A model generated the notes under the pieces. The model was not told the DNA's origin, made no database searches, and was given only the letters and a program-made list of their open reading frames with translations. From an uncultured Ignavibacteriales bacterium (GTDB taxonomy: Bacteria > Bacteroidota > Ignavibacteria > Ignavibacteriales > Ignavibacteriaceae), in NCBI GenBank assembly GCA_913053915.1, contig CAJXGP010000069.1, positions 1-8,157 of the forward strand: a DNA stretch of 8,157 nt, in the 5' to 3' direction. The translations under genes and the position numbers were made by a program. This document shows, piece by piece, positions 1-6,201 of the stretch. The first letter of the stretch is position 1. Every line of letters starts with the position of its first letter.

Positions 1-256
1 TACTTTTCACCTGTCTCGGAATCACCATAAGATCATATACGGCATCATTATACACCAACAGTTTATGATTCCGGTCGTAGATGCGTCCGCGGGCAGGATA
101 TTCAATCACCCGGCGCAGGGCGATGTCGCGTGCAGAAAGCCGGTACTGATTGGTATAAACCTGCAGATAAAAAAGACGCACAAGGAAAACTACGGCCACA
201 AGAACAAAACCGGCCGCTATTATGTATTCCCTTGTTGAATAATCTTTTCGATACAT
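1..256 (-). CDS. mrdA: Penicillin-binding protein 2 (peptidoglycan transpeptidase), N-terminal fragment
   Basis: The minus strand reads from an ATG at 256-254 without a stop to the left edge, giving 85 residues beginning MYRKDYSTREY. After a short basic N-terminus there is one hydrophobic membrane segment (about residues 11-30), then LQVYTNQYRLSARD and the class B PBP signature PARGRIYDRN at 54-63, followed by LLVYNDAVYDLMVIPR. This is the start of the dimerisation (pedestal) domain of PBP2; the catalytic SxxK region lies outside the window. PBP2 is an inner-membrane, periplasm-facing transpeptidase that works with RodA and MreBCD in lateral wall synthesis. The wording YPARG, LLVYN and YDLMVIPRQV is what I expect of Bacteroidota PBP2. 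In such genomes mreD usually lies directly upstream, but here a divergent gene begins only 104 bases away. The fragment is also richer in G+C than the rest of the window. I am confident of the family and less sure that it belongs to the same genome as its neighbours. Confidence 0.85.
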   Translation of the reverse strand, partial: MYRKDYSTREYIIAAGFVLVAVVFLVRLFYLQVYTNQYRLSARDIALRRVIEYPARGRIYDRNHKLLVYNDAVYDLMVIPRQVKS

Positions 257-291
257 GAAATAAAGTGAGAAATATTTATGAGATCCCACAA

Positions 292-299
292 CAAAAGTA
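292..299 (-). promoter_or_regulatory. Possible Bacteroidota-type -7 promoter element (TAnnTTTG)
   Basis: On the minus strand these bases read TACTTTTG, an exact match to the TAnnTTTG -7 consensus of Bacteroidota housekeeping promoters, 35 bases upstream of the PBP2 start codon. No TTG/TTTG -33 element is visible 17-23 bases further upstream, so the promoter is incomplete as read. An eight-base motif with two free positions can occur by chance. Confidence 0.25.
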
Positions 300-347
300 G
301 AGAAATTAAAGGCATAATTTCATCGTAAATAAAAATATTATAAAAAT

Positions 348-353
348 AGGAGG
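348..353 (+). promoter_or_regulatory. Shine-Dalgarno site AGGAGG
   Basis: A perfect AGGAGG lies six bases before the ATG at 360 and fixes that ATG as the start rather than the in-frame ATG at 372. Such a strong site is notable because many Bacteroidota barely use Shine-Dalgarno pairing. Confidence 0.8.
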
Positions 354-359
354 ACAAAA

Positions 360-2270
360 ATGAAGTCAATTATGAAACTGTTTATAGCAATACCGATAAT
401 CGCAATGATTGTTTTCGGTATGAATACCTATGCATCTGAAGATGGAAGCATGACTACATTAACCGGATATGTTTACTCCAAGACTATAATCAATGGTGTA
501 CATACGGTTATTGCAAATGCAAAAGTTTCTTTATCTAGTTATACTGAATCGGGAAATTCAATTAACTATCATGCAATTACCGATACCACCGGTAAATTTA
601 AAATCGATAGTGTTATACAAGGTGAATATTCACTCCATATCAATGCCCAAGGTTATTCCAACTTCATCATCCGTGAGTTTGAAGTAGAGCTAAACCATGG
701 GATGAATTCACTCAAGTTTTTCTTACGCGACACCTCTCAAATGAAAGGCGGTATAGTTAGCGGGAAAGTTGATTTTGAAAATTCAAATAATGCTATAATG
801 AATTCTATAATAGAATTTATAAGTGCCGATACTTCACGGAAAAATTTCTTCACTACAACTGATATGGAAGGACGGTTTAGAACAAAAGTTTCTGTAGGCA
901 AGTATTATGTTATGGTATCTATTGCATCAAAAGATAGTTTATCATTTTATCAGGAATACTATAAAAATGCACACTCTATTGCCGATGCTAAAGTTATTAC
1001 AGTAACTGACGGTGAATCGGTATCCGATATAGAATTCGAAATACCTGAACAAATTTATTTGCCCAAACATAAAATCACTTTTAGTGGGACAGTTAATTCA
1101 ACTTTAAATACATCATTAACAAATGCACGCGTTAATATTTGGACGGCAAACGAAGGCGAAGATGAGCATGGCGGAAGATTCATTGCATCTACTAGAACAG
1201 ATGCTTCGGGGAAATTTACGGTTACTCTCGATAGTTTACCACAATCTTTGAACGCATTTACCGTTTCTGCATCAAAAGCCGGTTATAAAATTCAATTCTA
1301 TAATGGAAAAAATTCTTTGTATAAAGCAAATACATTGTTATCATTTGCCGATACAACTTTTAGCGGTCTAAATTTTACACTCACTCCGGTAGATACCGTC
1401 AGCAATATTTATAGTATCAGCGGTAATATTGTAGATACTGCAAATGTTGGTATAGCAAACGCATTCGTGATAGTAAAAGATTCATTATCGGGAAATACGC
1501 ATGTAGCGGTTTCCGGTTTCAATGGAAATTTCCAAATTAAAGCCTTAAAAACAGGCGTTTATTATTTAATGGTTTCTGCAACCGGTTATAAATCTGTATT
1601 TTATTCAAATACTGATGAGTGGGAAAATGCTACTGCCATTCATGTTACATCTTCTTCTATAACCGGAATAAAGATAACGCTCGGAAAATCGGATAATAAT
1701 GTAGTTGGCGGTCATCTTGTAGGAGAGGTTCATTCTGAAAACGGAGCGGTATTATCAGGTGTTTTAATTTCTGTTAAAAATTCTTCAAATGTCACTATCC
1801 GAACAACTGTAACCGGAAATGACGGGTCTTATTCGATTTCGGGTGTTGTACAAGGAAATTATACACTTACTGCAAGCGCTTTATTGGTAGGGACAAAACA
1901 AAAAAAGACCAGCTACTCTCCTTCCAACGGAAGCACACAGGTTAATAATTTCATTCTTCCAGCTAAAGTTACCGCTGTGGAATTATCTAATAATAATTCT
2001 ATTCCTTCAAAATATATACTGGAGAATAATTATCCTAACCCTTTCAATCCCAGTACGGTTATAAAATTTTCTCTGCCTATAGCAGCGCATGTAACATTAA
2101 CTATTTATAACATACTCGGTCAAAAGGTTGCAGAACTCATAAACAATCAATTATCTGCAGGAGATCATACATATATCTTTAATGCAATTAATTTGTCATC
2201 TGGGGTTTACCTGTATAGATTAGAAGCAAATAATTTTGTTGCAACTAAAAAAATGATATTGGAAAAATAA
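360..2270 (+). CDS. Secreted protein with five carboxypeptidase-regulatory-like repeats and a T9SS type A sorting domain
   Basis: The 636-residue protein has a signal peptide (basic start, hydrophobic residues 6-20, likely cleavage after TYA at 25). About five beta-sandwich repeats of the CarboxypepD_reg/CnaB-like kind follow, near 33-124, 133-230, 240-344, 352-443 and 451-535. Each has a turn of the TDxxGKF or GxxGxY type (75-80, 168-173, 281-286, 386-391, 486-491), and four have a GxY strand motif after it (88, 180, 399, 499). Repeats 2-4 share a tail with an aromatic FY pair, a later Ala and a final IxFxL-like strand. Residues 552-636 are a type IX sorting domain: NNYPNPFNPSTVIKFSLP, ILGQKVAEL, SSGVYLYRL and a terminal KKMILEK. 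Known family behaviour implies Sec export, passage through the T9SS outer-membrane machinery, and release or anchoring at the surface. No enzymatic domain is visible, so an adhesive or structural role is an inference. The gene stands alone, followed by a terminator. Confidence 0.9.
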   Translation: MKSIMKLFIAIPIIAMIVFGMNTYASEDGSMTTLTGYVYSKTIINGVHTVIANAKVSLSSYTESGNSINYHAITDTTGKFKIDSVIQGEYSLHINAQGYSNFIIREFEVELNHGMNSLKFFLRDTSQMKGGIVSGKVDFENSNNAIMNSIIEFISADTSRKNFFTTTDMEGRFRTKVSVGKYYVMVSIASKDSLSFYQEYYKNAHSIADAKVITVTDGESVSDIEFEIPEQIYLPKHKITFSGTVNSTLNTSLTNARVNIWTANEGEDEHGGRFIASTRTDASGKFTVTLDSLPQSLNAFTVSASKAGYKIQFYNGKNSLYKANTLLSFADTTFSGLNFTLTPVDTVSNIYSISGNIVDTANVGIANAFVIVKDSLSGNTHVAVSGFNGNFQIKALKTGVYYLMVSATGYKSVFYSNTDEWENATAIHVTSSSITGIKITLGKSDNNVVGGHLVGEVHSENGAVLSGVLISVKNSSNVTIRTTVTGNDGSYSISGVVQGNYTLTASALLVGTKQKKTSYSPSNGSTQVNNFILPAKVTAVELSNNNSIPSKYILENNYPNPFNPSTVIKFSLPIAAHVTLTIYNILGQKVAELINNQLSAGDHTYIFNAINLSSGVYLYRLEANNFVATKKMILEK

Positions 2271-2317
2271 TCCTCTTTCATAAATGCTAAACGGTACGCA
2301 AAGTACCTTCACCCAAG

Positions 2318-2359
2318 GGACCTCGAGGGTAATAATAAAGCCTCCGGGGTTCTTTTTTA
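2318..2359 (+). terminator. Rho-independent terminator after the T9SS cargo gene
   Basis: GGGACCTCGAGG (2317-2328) can pair with CCTCCGGGGTTC (2341-2352), apart from one bulged C and G-U pairs, around a 12-base AT-rich loop. The run TTTTTT at 2353-2358 follows directly. It starts about 47 bases after the stop codon of the secreted-protein gene, a natural place to end that transcript and insulate the glycan genes downstream. Confidence 0.7.
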
Positions 2360-2492
2360 TCTATTTGCCTGTTAGAATTTATTCAGGCAGTAACAAAAGA
2401 TCAAAAACGTTCAGCTCTCTAACGCAACTTAGTTTTTTTATCATTCCGAGCGTTCAAAAGATGTAAGAATCTTTTTGTTTTTGGGGCAAAAT

Positions 2493-2524
2493 TGAGAATC
2501 AGAAAACAAAGTTTTCCCTTCTCA
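2493..2524. repeat. Two-tier inverted repeat (hairpin) in intergenic DNA
   Basis: TGAGAA (2493-2498) pairs with TTCTCA (2519-2524). Inside it, GAAAAC (2502-2507) pairs with GTTTTC (2511-2516) around an AAA triloop, with a small internal loop between the stems. There is no clean T tract on either side, so it is not an obvious terminator. Its role is unknown. Confidence 0.5.
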
Positions 2525-2645
2525 TCCTTCAGAATAGCTATCTTGTGTTGTAAGGTTAATAAACTCCGGTGAATTTCCTTTACTCGAAATTTTTCATGTT
2601 AGTTTACTTTTATTAAAAAAGTGTAAAGTTTATTATTTTGAGAAG

Positions 2646-2651
2646 TATAAT
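2646..2651 (+). promoter_or_regulatory. Possible -10 box of the glycan cluster promoter
   Basis: A perfect TATAAT lies 34 bases before the ATG of the first GT9 gene, in the only sizeable gap upstream of the cluster. The best -35 candidate at normal spacing (TGTAAA, 2622-2627, 18-base spacer) matches TTGACA poorly. In such AT-rich DNA a TATAAT is expected by chance, so this is weak. Confidence 0.3.
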
Positions 2652-2685
2652 TATTAATTTTTTGATTTACTGATTTTCGTAATAT

Positions 2686-3714
2686 ATGAAAAGAATCCTA
2701 GTAGTGCGCACCGATAGAGTTGGTGATGTTGTAATGATAACAGGCTTATTAAGAGAGTTGAGAAAACAATTTCCTTCATCATATATAGGAACTTTAACTC
2801 AACCGAACACCGCTCAAATATTATTGCACAATCCAAATATAGATATAGTTTTAACCGATGATTTGAAAAAAGGATCATTTATCAAAATAGTGAAGGAAAT
2901 ACGTAAACATAAATTTACTTATGGTTTATTGATTATGCCTACGGAGAGAGCCTCGTATCAGATGTTTATAGCAGGAATAAAGTACCGAATTGGCGTCGGT
3001 CATAAACTATACGAGGTAATTACTTTTATGAAAAGTGTATCACGAAATAATTATAAGCCTCTTCGGCATGAGGCCGATTACGATATGGACTTGGCTAGAA
3101 AAATTGGTGTGGTAACTAATAATATTCAACCGGAAATATTTGTAACTAAAGAAGAAAGAACAGAATCGATTCAATTTTTGGGAAATTACGGGATAACGGA
3201 AAATGACTTTAAAATAATTGTTCATACAGGTTCCGGGGGTTCGGCTCCAAATTGGAGTGAAAACAAATATTTTTTATTGATTAAAGCAATTTTGGAAAAT
3301 TTTGATAAATATAATATAAAAATTATTCTAACCGCTATTGAAACAAGTCATGATTTTTTAAAAAAAATACATGCGTTGGAACCAAAAAAGGTCATTAATC
3401 TTTCTGATCAACTCGGTAATTTAAGAGAATTAATTAAAGTAATTTCTTGGTCGGATATTTTCATTTGTTCTTCAACAGGGCCCGCTCATATAGCAGATGC
3501 TTTGAATATTAAAGCCATAACCCTTCATTGTAATAGAGCAATGAATTGCGCTACACATTGGGGAGTATTGAATAAAAGGTCTGTAAATCTGCAAATAACG
3601 GATGAATATTGCAGAAATCATTGTAGTGCGGATCAAAACGAATGCGCTTTTGAAAATGGGATAAGCGTTGATCAGGTAATCAAAAACGTTAAATATTTAA
3701 TTAAAATGAAGTAA
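2686..3714 (+). CDS. Glycosyltransferase family 9 (ADP-heptose:LPS heptosyltransferase-like)
   Basis: The 342-residue protein has the length and two-domain GT-B layout of GT9 heptosyltransferases such as WaaC and WaaF. The N-terminal strand and loop read ILVVRTDRVGDVVM (4-17). Asp14, in the conserved GD pair, matches the aspartate proposed as catalytic base in WaaC. The donor-binding half starts near IIVHTGSGGSAPNW (177-190), and the diagnostic motif SSTGPAHIADAL sits at 262-273 with His268. A cysteine group near the end (309, 313, 320) resembles the C-terminal cysteines of many GT9 proteins. The likely role is transfer of heptose or a similar sugar to a lipid-linked core on the cytoplasmic face of the inner membrane; the real donor and acceptor cannot be read from sequence. 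No Shine-Dalgarno site precedes the ATG. It is the first gene of a same-strand cluster, 31 bases before a second GT9 gene. Confidence 0.88.
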   Translation: MKRILVVRTDRVGDVVMITGLLRELRKQFPSSYIGTLTQPNTAQILLHNPNIDIVLTDDLKKGSFIKIVKEIRKHKFTYGLLIMPTERASYQMFIAGIKYRIGVGHKLYEVITFMKSVSRNNYKPLRHEADYDMDLARKIGVVTNNIQPEIFVTKEERTESIQFLGNYGITENDFKIIVHTGSGGSAPNWSENKYFLLIKAILENFDKYNIKIILTAIETSHDFLKKIHALEPKKVINLSDQLGNLRELIKVISWSDIFICSSTGPAHIADALNIKAITLHCNRAMNCATHWGVLNKRSVNLQITDEYCRNHCSADQNECAFENGISVDQVIKNVKYLIKMK

Positions 3715-3745
3715 TTAAAAGAATTTTTCCGGATGAAATATAATC

Positions 3746-4933
3746 ATGAATTTTAAAGAGATTAAAATACCCCGGTGTAAGAAATTTTCCGGCTACAAAC
3801 CTTGTCTATCATTTAAAAATTGTTTGGTGAATGGATGTCAGGATGAAAATAATGAAACAAAGATCGGCGTTAAGATACTTATTATTTCTCTAGATGCATT
3901 GGGCAACGTTCTTGACAACACGGCTATTTTACCTGCGGTTAAAAGGAAATATCCCGTGAGCACAGTCTATTGGCTAACGATGCCTAATGCTGAAAAAATT
4001 TTATTTAACAACAAGTATATTGACAAAATTTACGCCTGGACCGACGAACAAAGAATGATATTAAGAAACATCGAATTTGATTATTTAATGAATGCAGATA
4101 AATCTGTGTATGCTTGTGCTTTTGCAAATGAGATTAATGCAAAACAAAAATTGGGCTTTCTTTTAAATAATGACGGTAAAATAATTCCGGCAAATGACAA
4201 GGCAATGTATAACTATTTAATGGGTAATGACGATGAATTAAAGTTTAGGAGGAATCAGAAAACCGGAATTGAGATAATTCATGAAACTTTTGAATTAGAT
4301 TATAGAAAAGATGAATATACTCTTGAATTAACTACTGATGAAAAGGAGTTTATAGCCGGTTATAAAAATGAAATAAATTATAATCCTATGAAAACTTATG
4401 TGGGTTTTAACACCGGCTGTTCAAATTTATTCCCAAATAAGAAAATGACAATCGAACAGCATATAAATCTAATCGGTAAATTTATTAAAGACGAAAATCT
4501 TATTGTGGTGTTATTAGGTGGAAAGGAAGATACCGTCAGAAACAATGTTATTTTTAATTCTTTTAGTCTTGAAGAAAAACGGAAAATAATTAATACACCC
4601 ACTACAATGGGCTTGCGAAAAGGTGCATGCTTCACGGATATATGCGATATGGTTATTACCGGCGATTCTTTTGGGATGCATCTGGCAATAGGTTTGAAAA
4701 AATATGTTATTGCTTGGTTCGGTTTATCTTGTGCCGCTGAAATCGAATTATACGGACGCGGTGAAAAATTGACCCCGGACGGGCTTCAATGTTCGCCTTG
4801 CTGGAAACAAACTTGCCCGTACAATTTGGAATGTATTTCAATGATAGATTTGAAAAAAATTATACGGTTGGTTAAGGATTATTCAATACATAAAAATATT
4901 TCTCCGGAGTTAACAAACAAAAAAACATTTTAA
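3746..4933 (+). CDS. Divergent GT9-family glycosyltransferase with N- and C-terminal cysteine clusters
   Basis: This 395-residue protein is a GT9 relative but longer than WaaC-like enzymes. It opens with a four-cysteine module, C11-x8-C20-x5-C26-x4-C31, containing the segment CKKFSGYKPC. The Rossmann start ILIISLDALGNVLDNTAILPA (44-64) follows. The donor half contains GFNTGCSNLFPNKK (220-233) and TGDSFGMHLAIGLKKYV (305-321), where Asp307 and His312 fit the GT9 DxxxxH pattern. A second cluster, C349-x2-C352-x4-C357-x5-C363, closes the domain. The usual GD pair near the N-terminus is GN here (Asn54), so the expected catalytic Asp is missing at that site. The cysteine modules suggest a bound metal, possibly zinc, but that is inference. 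The start is the first ATG, 31 bases after the preceding gene, with no clear ribosome site. A role in core or O-chain glycosylation beside its GT9 neighbour is likely; the substrate is unknown. Confidence 0.82.
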   Translation: MNFKEIKIPRCKKFSGYKPCLSFKNCLVNGCQDENNETKIGVKILIISLDALGNVLDNTAILPAVKRKYPVSTVYWLTMPNAEKILFNNKYIDKIYAWTDEQRMILRNIEFDYLMNADKSVYACAFANEINAKQKLGFLLNNDGKIIPANDKAMYNYLMGNDDELKFRRNQKTGIEIIHETFELDYRKDEYTLELTTDEKEFIAGYKNEINYNPMKTYVGFNTGCSNLFPNKKMTIEQHINLIGKFIKDENLIVVLLGGKEDTVRNNVIFNSFSLEEKRKIINTPTTMGLRKGACFTDICDMVITGDSFGMHLAIGLKKYVIAWFGLSCAAEIELYGRGEKLTPDGLQCSPCWKQTCPYNLECISMIDLKKIIRLVKDYSIHKNISPELTNKKTF

Positions 4934-4946
4934 TCTTAAAAATTTG

Positions 4947-4975
4947 TCTTTAGGAAAGATACCTTCTTAGAGAAG
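4947..4975 (+). repeat. Two small back-to-back hairpins in the leader of the aminotransferase gene
   Basis: TCTTT-AGG-AAAGA (4947-4959) and CTTCT-TAG-AGAAG (4963-4975) are two perfect five-base stems with three-base loops, three bases apart, in the 79-base gap before the aminotransferase gene. Each alone could be chance. As a pair they could shape the leader or mark a processing site; neither has a T tract. Confidence 0.3.
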
Positions 4976-5012
4976 ATTTATAAATAATTATTAACAATAG
5001 ACTGAAAAAAAT

Positions 5013-6131
5013 ATGCAATATAAAATTCCGATTTATAAACCGTCACTCGATGGAAACGAAAAGAAATATGTAAATGAATGTCTCGATTCAACTTGGATTT
5101 CGTCGCGAGGAGATTTCATTCCAAAATTTGAAGATGCTTTTAAAAATTTTATAGGTGTTGATCATGCCAATACGGTTAGTAACGGTAGTGTCGCTCTGCA
5201 TCTTGCATTAGTTACGTTGGGTATTGGATTAGGTGACGAGGTAATTGTACCTTCTTTTACTTACATAGCTTCGGTAAGTGCAATTTCAATTACCGGAGCA
5301 ACGCCCGTTTTTGTCGATTCCTTGGAAGATACTTGGCAGATAGACCCGGAAGATGTAAAAAGAAAACTAACCTCTAAAACAAAAGCTATCATGGCGGTAC
5401 ATCTTTACGGTCATCCATGTAATATGGATGAGTTAACAAAAATTACTAAAGAAAATAATTTATTTCTTATTGAAGATTGCGCAGAAGCATTCGGTTCAAA
5501 ATTCAAAAATCAATATGTGGGAACTTTTGGCGATCTTTCCACATTCAGCTTTTATGGAAATAAAACTATTACAACCGGCGAAGGCGGAATGATTGTAACA
5601 AACGATGAAACTCTCCATGATAGGGCATATCATTTAAAGATGCACGGACTCGCTAAATATAGAGAATATTGGCATGATGTAATAGGTTTCAATTATAGAA
5701 TGACTAATATATGTGCCGCCATCGGACTTGCGCAATTGGAAAAAGCAAATGAAAAGATATCGAAGAAGAGACAATTGGCTAAATGGTACGATGATGCATT
5801 ATCAAATCTCCCGGTAAAATCAAATCAAGAACATCCGGATGTTTTCCATACTTATTGGATGTATTCAATCCTTGTAGAATCACCCAAATTACGGGATAAA
5901 TTAAGAACTCATTTGAAGAATGAAGGGATAGAAACAAGACCGACTTTTTTCCCCGTTCATACTATGCCTATGTTCTCTCATAATTATCAGAAACTACGGA
6001 CAGCCGAAAAACTCGGCTGGCATGGTATAAGTTTACCGAGTTACCCGGATTTAACGCAAACCGACATACAAGAGATAGGCAATATTATAGAAAAATTTTT
6101 TACGATACTTGAATCAGAAAAGGTTACGTAA
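5013..6131 (+). CDS. DegT/DnrJ/EryC1/StrS PLP aminotransferase, GDP-perosamine synthase type
   Basis: The 372-residue protein has the full length and motif order of fold-type I sugar-nucleotide aminotransferases. It begins with LDGNEKKYVNECLDSTWISS (12-31). The PLP pocket is marked by NGSVALHLAL (57-66), GDEVIVPSFTYIAS (74-87), EDCAEAFG (154-161, Asp155 to the pyridine nitrogen) and SFYGNKTITTGEGG (179-192), where Lys184 should form the internal aldimine. GFNYRMTNICAAIGLAQLE (225-243) follows. The TWISS start, the Glu158 variant and this last segment match what I recall of GDP-perosamine synthases (Per/RfbE), which aminate GDP-4-keto-6-deoxymannose using glutamate. Related enzymes act on other 4-keto or 3-keto sugar nucleotides, so the substrate is tentative. 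No GDP-mannose 4,6-dehydratase, the expected partner, is in the window. It is the third gene of the glycan cluster, 79 bases after the second GT9. No Shine-Dalgarno site is visible. Confidence 0.88.
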   Translation: MQYKIPIYKPSLDGNEKKYVNECLDSTWISSRGDFIPKFEDAFKNFIGVDHANTVSNGSVALHLALVTLGIGLGDEVIVPSFTYIASVSAISITGATPVFVDSLEDTWQIDPEDVKRKLTSKTKAIMAVHLYGHPCNMDELTKITKENNLFLIEDCAEAFGSKFKNQYVGTFGDLSTFSFYGNKTITTGEGGMIVTNDETLHDRAYHLKMHGLAKYREYWHDVIGFNYRMTNICAAIGLAQLEKANEKISKKRQLAKWYDDALSNLPVKSNQEHPDVFHTYWMYSILVESPKLRDKLRTHLKNEGIETRPTFFPVHTMPMFSHNYQKLRTAEKLGWHGISLPSYPDLTQTDIQEIGNIIEKFFTILESEKVT

Positions 6132-6140
6132 AAATTAAGA

Positions 6141-6175
6141 AAAAAAAACGGCATCAAGCATGTATTGATGCCGTT
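6141..6175 (-). terminator. Strong rho-independent terminator for the DUF6600-type gene
   Basis: A perfect 11-base stem, AACGGCATCAA (6147-6157) with TTGATGCCGTT (6165-6175), encloses a seven-base loop. On the minus strand it runs directly into eight T residues (complement of 6141-6148) and more T-rich sequence, 27 bases after the stop of the minus-strand gene. On the plus strand the stem is followed by AGGGAGAAG, so it should not end the aminotransferase transcript efficiently. Confidence 0.9.
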
Positions 6176-6201
6176 AGGGAGAAGTTGTATGTCAAGTTTA
6201 A

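Larger units (their letters stand above)
2271..2685. other. 415-base intergenic region with terminator, hairpins and possible promoter
   Basis: No convincing gene lies here. In order it holds: a small perfect hairpin GGTAC-GCAAA-GTACC (2293-2307); an intrinsic terminator (2318-2359); a six-base stem TGCCTG/CAGGCA (2366-2371 with 2384-2389) without a T tract; a stretch resembling a dispersed CATTCCGAGCG...AATCT repeat (2442-2472); a two-tier hairpin (2493-2524); and an AT-rich tract with a TATAAT box before the next gene. The only plus-strand reading frame, 2284-2466, has no ribosome site, runs through the terminator and has an unconvincing composition, so I read the region as non-coding. Confidence 0.6.

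Noticed and set aside
2293..2352. Resemblance to a c-di-GMP-I (GEMM) riboswitch, from ACGCAAAG and AAAGCCTCCGG
   Set aside because: The conserved GGGCAAACC segment, the GNRA loop and the correct order of elements are missing, and the segment lies downstream of a stop codon and is explained by a terminator.
2284..2466. A 60-codon plus-strand reading frame after the T9SS cargo gene
   Set aside because: It has no ribosome site, runs straight through a convincing terminator hairpin, and its product has no recognisable feature.
2654..2878. Minus-strand 74-codon frame over the start of the first GT9 gene
   Set aside because: It is antisense to a well-supported conserved domain and has no start signal or recognisable product.
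4396..4635. Minus-strand 79-codon frame inside the second GT9 gene
   Set aside because: It is a shadow of the conserved donor-binding half of the GT9 protein.
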